Shown piece after piece: positions 35,101 to 47,100 of a stretch of DNA of 64,000 bases. Under the pieces are notes generated by a model. That model worked only from the letters and a program-made list of their open reading frames with translations, searched no databases and was not told where the DNA came from. The DNA is from Tetragonia tetragonoides (Eukaryota > Streptophyta > Magnoliopsida > Caryophyllales > Aizoaceae), in contig CM076153.1 in the NCBI GenBank assembly GCA_038025085.1, forward strand, positions 16,963,001 through 17,027,000. The letters run 5' to 3'. Made by a program: the position numbers and the translations under genes. The first letter of the stretch is position 1; the number at the start of each line of letters is the position of its first letter.

Positions 35101-38100
35101 GTTAAGGTTGACGCGGTTCCTGGCATGAGCACCCCAGCTGTTGGATTCTTTGGTAATGCCCTTGCTACAAGTTTCTGAGTATGCTTGTGCTAAGAAAATC
35201 TCCAGTGAGGGAAGGTACGACCGAGATCCTCAAATTTCTTTTTCAGGACTTGGGGTTGCAGCTTGTTAGTCCCGCTGGTTGGGTTATGGAGGTTAAAAAA
35301 CCTGCCCTAATTTGGTATATGAGAGAAACAAAATGAGGTTGTAGAGGGTAATGCAGCAATTATCCTCCTCCATTTATGTTGGTAAGAATGCGCATGGCTT
35401 GGATGGGGTGGTGGGTAGGAAGAAATGAAGGTGCTTAATTTGATTGTTTTGGGGCTTGAAGCGTGATAACCAAGGTGTTTTATGGATCTTAGGTGATCCT
35501 TTGTTAGTTAGGTTGGAGGTTTATTTGTATTTTATTTAAGTTTTAATTTTATTTTAAAGTTTCACTGTTTCTTCTCGGGGATGTTTTGTTGCCATCACTG
35601 TATATCGTTGGTTTGTTGTTTATTATATATATTTTCCTGTCTAGAAGAATATCTCGAGTTTAAACACCTATTAAATTTAGTCCTTGCCTTGCTCTTTTAC
35701 TAATGACAAGCCCGGCAAGGGAACATTAAAAAAGAAGTAGAGAAAACTACGACAAGGAGATATTTTTGGAAAGACACTAGAGATGCAATCTTTTCACAGG
35801 GTTTCAGGGATATATCATGTAATGAGACACTTGGGGACTTTGTTCTTTGGACTCTTCATTTCACCTTAAGTGCCCGTGTTAGATACTCAACACTCCGACA
35901 TGGGTATGAATGCTGGACACCCCATGTCAAGCTAAAAGCATGCAATGTTTTCAATATAATGGACACGCTGGACATGGGTATGGCACTGGACACTTTGACA
36001 TCTAGCCGAGTCTGAGTGACAAGCTTGGGGAAATGATGATTTTGGTTTTGTTTATTAGGGAGAAACTCTGTTGGATTAACCCAAGTATTTATGGATTTGA
36101 GTATTTCTGTTGAAACTGATGAAATTACAAAATCAAGTCCTACCCAGAAAAGCTGGGTTTGTTTCATTGTTGTATAGGATGAAGTCATTGAACATGTGTT
36201 CTCTGAAGAATAGCTACTGGTAGTAAATAAGGCAGTTCTCTGGGATATGCCAAGCCTTTGGGCATTTAATACTCAAAGATAAGGGTAAACACTTTTATGC
36301 CAAACTGTAGGGTCCTTAATGAAGATTTAACCCATTGTTTTTGGTAAGTCTTTGAAAGTAAATTGTCTGGCTTCAGTCAGTGATACGTGGTGATTTATTA
36401 ATTTGTGTTTCAGGCCCTTCTTGAGTATGAGAGATATAGGACAAGTGGAGATGGCCCTAGAGTTCCGACTTCTCTCCCAGTGGCTCTGAGTAATGAAAAT
36501 CAGGTAAACGTTTTGGGATTAAATATTGTTTGGCTTTAAATTGGGATCATTTTACAGTTATCGCTTTTCCCTTTTTGAATTTGATGCATAAATTGTACTT
36601 CTTACAGCATCAGGGTGCATTAATATCTTTCTCTGTTTTCTAGCTGTCGTATATTTCCCTTGAGATCTGATTACTTGAACATGGCTAAGCCCACTTGAGC
36701 TTGATATTTGCTGTTCAAATGCGAGTTTTAGCTCTCAGCATGAAATTGCTTGCTTCTACGTTGGTGTGTTTCTTATGACAGATCTCTAACAAATGAGCTG
36801 ACAGCTGATGCAGCACTTTGTGGTGATGTATGGGCTAAAAGATAATTAGTTGACTTTCCACATCTTTTAAAAAGGATTTCTAGGTACCCTCACCTTTGGG
36901 GCAGCATATGTGGAGGCCTTTCTTGGCAATTGAAATAATCAAACAACAGATAAGATGATAAAATCCAAGAGAGAGTTAAAAAGAGGAAGCCTTCATTAAA
37001 ACTACCTTTGCAGATGCGGTTTGTGGGTATTGGTAGGGGGAAGGAAAGGAAGCTGTGGTGGTGCGATGCTTGCTTTGCGATTCTATGGTGCATTTGGCTT
37101 GAGCGGAAGCGGAAGAAGTGGAACGCACGGGTGTTTACCAGGAATGCTATTTGTCCTGAGATGCTTTGGGATAAAATCACCTACTTTGCGTCTTTGTGGG
37201 CTAGGGAATTTATGGGATACACTATTTCTGAGTCCAACGAAATTGGGGCTTTCTGAAATTGTTTCTTTGGAGAGGATACCTTGCCCTCTTAAACTGTACA
37301 ATTGGTTCCTTATTAATATATTCACTCTAGTAATGTAAAAAAACTACCTGCTCAAACAAGTTGGTGGGAGGAGAGGTTGGCGTGCTCTCATCTAATGATG
37401 GATAAGGTGTTTACAAGATTTGCTGTTTTGCACATAATGCCTGTTTCATTGTTCATGTGGTTGGAAAGCTGAGCATCTCTCTCTCTCTCTTTATACTTAT
37501 AATCGAAAAAATTATTCATGTGGTCGGAAAGACCCTCATCATACAGTTTTTTAAAGCCGTTGATGCTAACCATTCTTTGTACAGGCTGTCAATGTTAAAA
37601 ATTGTTTAACAAAAGTTCAGGGTACTGGTAAACAAAGTTCTTCCCAAGATATCATGCAAATTAGGAATCTCAGTAAAATATATTTTGGTGGGAGGGGGAG
37701 GGTGGCTTTTACCATTGCTCCTCGCACTTGTATCCATCAGCTGTAGTTGCTGCAAAGTTTCTCACCTTTCCTAAACAATACTTTTACTTCATTTGGCACT
37801 ACATATATTTCAAATACATACTCCAGCAAAAGCGTTCCTTTTGACACTTTGGTCATCATAAGCTTGTCTGCTTCTTTATCTGTCACATATACATTTATCC
37901 TCTCCCCTAGGGAAGGGAAAGATGTAAAAGATAAGCTTTATCTCATGTTTATTGGCATTGTTTTGCTCACTTTGGCAATACCCAGGCTTCTGGATCAGGG
38001 AGGGCACGTAGGGATGCTGCAGCTCGTGCAATGCAGGGTTGGCACTCTCAGCGTATTCTTGATAATGGTGAAGTTAGTGACCCAATTATAAAGGTATGTT

Positions 38101-41100
38101 TTTTTTTCCTTCTCTTCTCTTGTCCTCTTGTTTTAAGTATATATATCCAGTGTAATGTCTTGACTTGGATATCTTTTTGTTTTCTGTAGGATAAGAATTC
38201 AGTCTCTTTGAGTAAGAAAGAAAAGCAGCTGAAAAACCTCGGTCTGTCTCTTCACTAATTTGTTTTCTAGCTTTACTTCTAAGAGCATCCACATTGTGGG
38301 TTGCGTTTGAGTATCAAGACTGATACTGATACGTATAGTGGGGATGGAGCCCATTGTGAGGAGTCGGAGTTCAGTTTTGAGTTTTTGAGAGTATGGCTTT
38401 TGATTACCGGTTGACTTTCTCATTTGTGGGCCCATGCACAATATTTAATAGTAAATGAAAATATAAAGAATCAATAAAATAATATTGATGTTAGTTTCCA
38501 CTTTCCAGGAGTATGAGAACTGAAACTACCATTGTAGAGTAAATTCTAATTTGAGTTTGAGTTTGAGAATTAGACAAAATGATGAGGTGTCAGGGTATGA
38601 GAACTGAAACTCATACCCACCATTGTGGATGCTCTAAGTATATTCAGATTCAGTTTTATGCACCGAGAGAAAATAAGGTGAATTATTTGGCTCTTCTGCT
38701 TACAGGTGTTCTAAAACGTAAAAAGCCCTCTTCAGTGGATGCTGCTGTCAAAGATGTTCGCACAAAAGTGCCAAAAATACAGTTAAGTCTATTAGACCAG
38801 TTAGTAAGTTATTTATCCATTCTCTTTTATTTGGTACGGCCAAGGGTGACTCTGTCTTGTTCTCTTATTTACAATTCAATAGGGCCTTATGCTGTGCTGA
38901 ACAGCTAATGCTTGTGATTTATTCTTGACTGAAAACTTGCAATTGTTAGCAGACAAAATAAAAGGGGGTAAGAGTTCAGCGGTATGAGTGAGAGGGTGCA
39001 AATTGCAGTAAGAACAAATGCAGCTTCATTCTTAATGAAGGTTTCGAAGTACGCTAAACCTATAGACAAAGTTGAATTTGGTGTGGGCTCTAACTCCTCC
39101 AAATTTGCATACTGCCCCTCATTGCACCTAACTCGGGCGTAGTATGTTTGTTGTTCTCAATAACATCCTATTGTTGCTAATCTTTTGGATACTTTGACGT
39201 AATAATTAATTCCCTCTGTTGCAAGCTAATGTCACCTCTTTTGAATCGTATGAAATGAAAGGATGCTCGTTCTTACTTCTCTTGAATTCTTCCGCTATAG
39301 GCCATACAAAGCCTTCTTCATCTTGTAGACCTCATCTTCGCCGTTGTAAATGAATCTTGGAGGTTGCTCAATGAAAATCTCGTCCATGAGCTCTCCATGT
39401 AAGAAGGCAGAGCTGAATTATCTTCCACTTTTCTTGTGCGGCCATTAATGACAGGCCAGCAGAGCAAAAGTATAAAGTATCTCCACATTAGATTCCCGCT
39501 TGCTTTTGACGACTAATCTGGCCTTGTATTAGTTGATGGATCCAATTGGGTTATGACTGATTTTGAGAACTTATTTCTCTCGTTGCGGTCGTTAAGCCTC
39601 TCAACCAACTCCCATGTTCTGTTTTTCTCAATCTGTATTTCAATAGCCACAGCATGATCTTGTCCATGCTCAAATAAAAGTTCTGTGGCGCTTAGACCGG
39701 GAGTCATAGCCAAGGAAGATACATTTTTCAGCTTTAGCACCCAACTTGCTTCTTTTTTGAGCTGGTATGTGAGCATGACATATTGAACCAAACAATCTCA
39801 AGTGCAGTGCTTGATTATTGGCTTCCTCCTTCTCCATGTTTCAATTGGAGTCTTCCCTCGAACCGCCTTTCTAAGCGATCTGTTTAGTAAGTACACGACT
39901 TTACAAACACCCTCTGTTTAGAATTTTCTCGGCGTGTTCTTTTCTTCTGGCATGCATTTAGGCATCTCTCCAACAGATCTGTTTTTTCTTTCTGAAACTC
40001 CATTTTGCTGTGCCATGTACCAAGAATGAATTTATTCTCAATGCCTTTGCTCTTCACGGAAGTTATCAAATTCTGACGAGGTGCATTTCATCCCTATTTT
40101 CTTGAGTTTACAGTCCTCTTTGATATTTTGCAAGAGCTTTGAACTTCTTAAAAACACCGAAAACTTCAGAATTATACCCAAGTTGACCTGCTGAAAGCAT
40201 CAATGGAAAGGAAAAAAAATACTTGTTCACGGTGAGAGGTAGAATCTTGTGTAGTTTCCAAACATCGGTATGGAGGAGAAACAACTTCTCCCTTTCAGGA
40301 ATAGAAGGGAAGTCTCTTACCTTGTCTTTGTTATAAAGTTCTTTGAGAGCTTGTAGATTGAACAATGAAGTGCTCATACCTTCTATGCCATAGCGAAGTG
40401 TTATTTATGAGAGCTTCGCTTGCGACCTCTCCTGGATAATTCCACCTCAAAGGAAAGCTCTTGTTCTCCATTGTGATTTTGGCAATCTTTTTCTTCTCTG
40501 CCCTGGATCAATTATGATACAATGATTATTCTAAGGAACAATAAAATAGCCATTTTTACCATTTGCACAACACTTCGCAAATTGTCATCAAGATCTGTTA
40601 CTAGAAGAACATCACTTATGTATTTCTTACAATCTTTTACCTTTCTTTGTTTGGACTACGATAGTGGCCTCGCCAATGGAGTGAACAAAAGTGCTGTTTC
40701 CCATCCGAACTGGGGGGTCGACAGAAGTGTCGAATTTGCAGAAAATGCTTGAATTATTTGTCATATGAGACGTGCAGGTGCAGCCACTGTCAATCAACCA
40801 TCTATCCTTGTTTCTGTAGGTTGATGCTTGTCGTGAGAAAAACATAGCTTCTTCATCTTCATTGCTGCTTGAGAAGTGTACCTATGTGTTTGACGGATTC
40901 TCTTTCTGTTTCTGTCTACAGTCCTTCTCGAGGTGACCAAATCTCTTGCAAAATCGACATTTAGTCTTTCCTTGTAAGAAGATGTCTTATCTAAAAAAAA
41001 AGAAGCAATGCTTCTTCAAGATGATCTGTTTTCCACAAGTACCACATGGAGGAAAATTTCCCCTTGATTGTGGTGCTTCCCATTTGTTTCCAGTTTCGAA

Positions 41101-44100
41101 TTTTTCACCACCTTTGTTCTTCAAGATGCTGCTTAAAAACTTGACGGCTTTGACTTATGCATTGATTGGAAAGCATCGCATTTTTCTGAATTTTTGTCCA
41201 TGGGCCAGTAAAGAAACCAAGTTTTGGTAGGTCTTTTGTTTGTTCAATAATAGTGACAATGGTATTGAACTAGTCAGTAAAGGTTCCCATAATCTTTCTC
41301 ATGATTCTCTTATCAAATATGCCTTACCCCTTACATTTTTATTTGATTCGAAAGACTCAAAACTTTCCCTAAGAAGTGATATTTTAAAGCTTCATATTTT
41401 CAAGTTCGTTGTATTAAGGATGAGGCGGGACGAGTTCTTGTGGACGAAGCGAACATCAAGAGGAGGTGGCATGGGTATTTCAATGAGCTTTTTAACAATG
41501 TTGGAGACGTAGACATTTCGTTGGGAGATCTTAGCACATCCGAGCAACACCGTAACTACAGCTTTTGGCGTCGTGTTACGAAGGAAGAAATTAAAGGGGC
41601 CATGAGGACGATGAAGAGTGGAAAGGCAGTAGGACCAGATGAGATACCCATAGAGATATGGAAGAGTTTGGGGGAAGAAGGTTTATTGTGGTTAGTCAGG
41701 CTTTTCAACATGATCCTCAAATCTCCAAGGATGCCGGAGGAGTGGCGGCTCAGCACATTGATTCCTCTATACAAGAACAAAGGAGATATTCAAAGCTGCA
41801 ACAACTATAGAGGTATTAAGCTACTCAGTCACACCATGAAGCTATGGGAGAGAGTTATTGAGAAGAGACTAAGGAAGAGTACTCTTATCTCGGAGAACCA
41901 ATTCGGTTTCATGCCAGGGAGGTCAACAACAGAAGCGATTCATCTGATTAGACGTTCTATGGAGTACTACAGAGATAGACAAAGGGACTTGCACATGGTT
42001 TTCATTGATTTGGAGAAGGCGTATGACCCAGGGAAGTTATGTGGAGGTGCTTGGAATCCAAGGGGGTTCCAGTCGCCTATATTCGAGTGATTAAGGATAT
42101 GTATGAAGGAGTGAGGACTAGGGTCAGGACTACAGGAGGGAAAACTGAGCAATTTTCTATAGATATTGGGTTACATCAAGGGTCAGCGTTGAGTCCCTTC
42201 TTATTCGCAACCGTTATGGATGAGCTCACTAAGACTATTCAGGGGGATGTGCCTTGGTGTATGTTGTTTGCCGACGACATTGTTTTGATAGACGAGACTA
42301 GAGAAGGTGTTAATGCCAAACTAGAACTTTGGCGGGATACACTAGAGTCAAAGGGATTTAAGTTAAGTCGGACAAAGACCGAGTACTTGGATTGCAAATT
42401 TACAAGAGATGGGGTTGCCTCGGATATGGAGATTAAGATCGGGACTGAAGTGGTACTGAAGAGGGATTGTTTCAAATATCTCGGTTCAATCATACAGGAC
42501 AACGGCGAGATTGATGATGACGTGACTCATCGTATCAGAACAGGGTGGCTAAAGTGGAGGAGTGCAACGGGAGTTCTATGTGACAGAAAAATTCCACTAA
42601 AACTTAAAGGCAAATTTTATTGTACAGCCATCAGGCCAGCTATGCTATATGGAGTGGAGTGTTGGCCGGTGAGGCAGGTGCATGTGCAGAAGATGCGGGT
42701 GACCGAGTTGAGGATGCTTCGCTGGATGTGCAACTCTACAAGAAGAGATAGAATTAGGAACGAAGTGTTGAGAGGCAAGGTGGGAGTGACCGATATTGAC
42801 AACAAGATGCGAGAAACAAGGCTTAGGTGGCTTGGGCATGTGAGGAGGAGGCATCGAGATGCACCGGTGAGAAGGTGTGAGAGAATTATACTTAGAGACT
42901 GTAAACGAAGAAGAGGACGCCCAAAGAAGACTTGGGGAGAGGTAATCAGGCAGGATTTGACCCTTCTAGAACTTACCGAGGACTTGGTCCTAGATAGGAA
43001 ATTATGGCGTAGCAGGATTCGTGTAGAGGACCCTCGTTAGGTTATGGTTTTGCATTGGCTAGTACTAGAGGTTGATTCATTTTGTTTATAGCCTGTAGTG
43101 TCTTCTTCACTTTATGTTGTTCATTTAGTAATATCTTGTGTTAGTATGTTTACAGCTTTACTTCTCTTGCCCTTTTGATCATCCCTTATTGCTTTATTAC
43201 CCAAAAAAAAAACCTTTTTGCAAATGGATTTAAAAAAAAAAAAGTTTTTGTGGGTCTTTCGGAAACAGTCTCTCTTCTAGGCGACTAGTTAGGGGTAAGA
43301 CTGCATACATCTGGACCTCCCCAGACCCCGCCCTAGGCGGGATACTTACTGGGTTGTTGTTGTTGTTGTTGTTGTATATTTTCAAAAAGTTTCCTAATGT
43401 ATTGAGGCAAAGATCTCTTACCTTGTCATCTATATAGAACTCCTAGAGGAGACCCCATGCTTCTTTTGCTGTAGAAGGCTAGAAGCTCTCCTTATTCTAG
43501 GAAATATGGTGTCTGTGACATCACTAAGTATGTATGACAATACTTGGCATCTTGCAACTCATCTTCACTCAACATCTTTTAGTTGAGCTTCTGCATGTTT
43601 TCGCTTCTTTTCTTGTTTGACTCTATCTGTACTATCTCCCACAGTGCAAGTGCATATGCTCTCAAGTTTAGCTTCATTTTTATGCACCAGTAATCATTGT
43701 TCTCTACCCCAAATGTGGGAGATACGGGCATATGGTGGACGTAGAGGGTGTTGAAGCCATACTTCAACCTGATAGAATGATTTTTCTGTATTTCTGGCCT
43801 GTTAGAAGCTTTGATTCCACTTGTTTTTTAGTGCATAGTGGGTTTGGTATAGGGAGAAGTAGAGAGGATATCTGATCTGTAGTGATCGGAAATTTGTTAT
43901 CGAAATTCTGAAAGTGTAGCTTGTATCAGCTCCCTGTCCAACAGCCTTTGCATAAGAATCAGAATATTCTACGGAGAAAAGATCTCAAAACTACTAAGTT
44001 TAGTGCTGGATCAAAGCCTGGAAGAAAGGGAAGTCTCAAAAACTCTTCACCTTTCAACTTCCTAACTGCTGGACAGTGTTGATTGATCTAATTATTCTGG

Positions 44101-47100
44101 CAGCAGTCTCATCCTCCGACAGGCTTATTTATGAATGTCATCTTTTGTGCTTAGAGTTCTCGCAGCTGGTTTTTGCTTGAAAGTTGTACTGATTGTTGCG
44201 TTATTTGCAGATCAGAAACAACGGTTATCGACATTGGATCTCCTGCTGATTGGGTAAAGATAAATGTGCGAGTGACTGTAAGTATCGAGTTTGTACGTGC
44301 TTTATGACTGGATTAGCTGTTTCTTTCCATTTTATAATAATAATTATTCTTTTTTTAATTTTTTGCATCAGAAAGATTGCTATGAGGTCTATGCTTTAGT
44401 TCCTGGGCTCCTACGTGAAGAGGTGATGTCCCTTTCTATTTTGTACATTCCTTATAACTTCATTATGGTGATTTGATAGTAGTTCGTACAATTTTATTAA
44501 GTAGCTTCAGAACTATGCCTTGTTCGTGTCACCGGCTAATAGGCTGAAAACACAATAATTTCCTTTTATTTGTAGGCTTTGCTTCTCATAGGCTACACAG
44601 TCGTTGCAATGCCCTTTTTAAAATCTTAATTCCTTTCAGTGTCGTCACACTAACCATTCTACCACTAGTTGATGTCTTGGTGCATGCTAATGTGGCATGT
44701 TTGGCCGTCAGGGCGCAGATTTCTTTATTTTTGGCAACCTCAGAAGAAATCCACCAATTTTTTTTTTAGATAAGAAAAATCTTTATTAATCAATTGATGA
44801 AAGAATAAAAATAGGAGGACAAGGCATTCCAATAAGCAATCCAAAATATCTACAAATCGCGCCAATGGCGCTGAACTACCGTAAGTGGAACACCCTTAAC
44901 GGGTCCCGCCGCCTTAGCCCAAAGGGAATTCCACCAACTTTATTGTCCTTAGCCACTTTCCTCTCACCTTAGGTGATGTCCTTTTTTTCCTTTATACATT
45001 CTCTTACAGACTAATTTGTTCAGCTCTTTTTCTATGAATATGGTGGTATAATACTCTGCATCAAGGTTCGTTTATGGGTGTTAAAGAATTAATAGCAAGT
45101 TTTGATTCTTGCTCTTCACACCACACTCCACTGGAGATAAGAAAAGCATAAAAGAGGGGGATCTCAAGTGACTTGATGCTGTCATCTATGGATTTATGCA
45201 CCAAGAAAGCTTATAAAAATTGATTCTTGGATCTTAGTTGTTTTTGTTGTTGGCAGTCAGTTGTGAATTTTTGATCACATAAATCCTGATTTAGGATTGA
45301 CTCCAAGTAAGGCAAGTATTTGAAACTGGAGCCCTGTTGACCAAGAAGCAACAACAACAACAACAACAACAACAACAACCCAGTAAGTATCCCGCCTAGG
45401 GCGGGGTCTGGGGAGGTCCAGATGTACGCAGTCTTACCCCTACCAGTCGCCTAGAAGAGAGACTGGTGACCAAGAAGCAAGATCTGAAATGTTAGTGTAG
45501 AGGTCCATCATAAATTCAGAGAGCTAATCTAATTGATTGTGAATTCAATGGTCAAGCTGTGTGCAGAATCATTAAATATTCCCAAGCAGTAGTGAGTTGT
45601 TATTGCCAAAAAAGAGGGCTAAATCTTACATGTTTTGGATACACTTGAAATCCACTAACAATAAGCTTGAGTGAGAATGCATCTAATTGAGATCTCCTTC
45701 TCCACTTCTGTTTATTCTTGGGAAAAAGCAGAAGCCTAGTGATGATGTTATCTAAGAAATAATGTCTGTGCTTAACAGCAGTAGAATCTTGTGATGATTG
45801 TTCTTTTACCTTTCCTGTTGATATTTTCGTTGTGGTAATCTTCTTTCGAGTTTAAACTAATGGTTTAATTTAACATGTATCATAAATTATCAATAAGCTT
45901 GGGCTAGACGCATCTAATTGTTGTCTATCTCTCCGCTTCTGTTTGTTCTTGGGACAAAGCAGGAGCGAAGTAATGATGTTATCTAAGAAATAACATCCGT
46001 GCTTAACAGTAATAAAAATCTAGTGATTATTGTCCTTTTAACTTGCCTGTTGATATATTTGTTGTCATCATCTGCCTTTTGAAGTTTCAATTCATGGGTT
46101 TAACTTAACCGATGTCCTATTATTGGGCTGTTCTGATATTGTCCTTATATTTTGAGATCTTTGGCCGATCTGAAATATAAAAAAAAAAAAAAAAAAAAAC
46201 TTCTAAGAGAGAAATTCATGAAAATAAAGTTTTCCTAGTACTACTACGGTCACACATGTAGATAATATTTTAACTTAGTACTTCTTGAAACACCAACTAT
46301 ATTGGCTGTCAGAAAGTATTGTGAAACTAAATCTTTCTCTTCTTTACAGGTGCGTGTCCAGTCAGACCCAGCAGGTCGTTTGGTTATATCTGGTGAACCT
46401 GAAAATCCAGAAAATCCTTGGTGTGTCACACCATTTAAAAAGGTATTTATCTATATGTAAAAACTGTTGAGGCTGAGGTAAATGCCCCCCTCATTGATGG
46501 AATCAGAATATTCAAAATGAAGCCCCCTTACGAATTGCTATCTTGGACACTTCAGTCTGCTTGACTTTTATTATTATAACGCGGGTGTGGAGCTTTTCCA
46601 GGGAAACCTCCACTCCTCCAGTGACCCTAAAGGGGGCTCAAATTAGTGACCTCTAGAATGATCTCAAAGTTAGCCCTGAGGGTAGCTCAGTTGGTAAGAC
46701 CTCTGAGAAGTATTCTAGCGGTCCCAGGTTCGAGTCCCCTCAGGGCCACTGGAGGTTTTCCTGGTCGTTAACTTCAGTCAGGGCCCATGGGATTAGTCAA
46801 GCAAAGCTTGGTCACCCATGTTATCTAAAAAAAAAGAAGGATCTCAAAGTTGTTCATTACATTATTCTTTACTGTATTTGTGGTGGTAACATCATCCCCC
46901 CCCCCCCCCCGCTTGGAAACCAGCGGATAGTTACCCAAGGTTGTGACATGTCCTAGTCTGCACCCATCATCATACTACAACCAATGATTATTAATTACTG
47001 GGTTGAAATTTGCATAATCTCTTTGTTTAGATGGACAATCTGGTTTTATAACAATGGCGTATTCAGCTCCTTGTTATTCGTTTCTTCATTATCTTGTTAA

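Larger units (their letters stand above)
39190..43800 (-). mobile_element. Degenerate Ty1/copia remnant, antisense in ARID intron 8, split by an RTE LINE
   Basis: Read on the minus strand, the order from 43800 down is gag N-terminus ([18 protein letters not shown]), then the RTE insertion, further gag, zinc knuckle ([14 protein letters not shown] near 40940), protease ([20 protein letters not shown] at about 40790), integrase pieces ([13 protein letters not shown] near 40150) and RT pieces ([13 protein letters not shown] near 39600; [20 protein letters not shown] near 39340). Every domain is broken by stops and shifts. LTRs were not identified, so the limits are approximate. It forms most of the 5.4-kb intron. 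Confidence 0.88.

Noticed and set aside
38782..38811. Extending the ARID exon to the donor-like GTAAGT at about 38812
   Set aside because: That end would put the next exon in a frame that destroys the conserved [12 protein letters not shown] segment; the GTTAAGT donor at 38782 keeps it.
46681..46745. A tRNA gene, because of good box A and box B
   Set aside because: The sequence continues into a non-tRNA body with an A-rich tail and is flanked by a 12-bp target duplication; no complete cloverleaf is apparent. It is a SINE.
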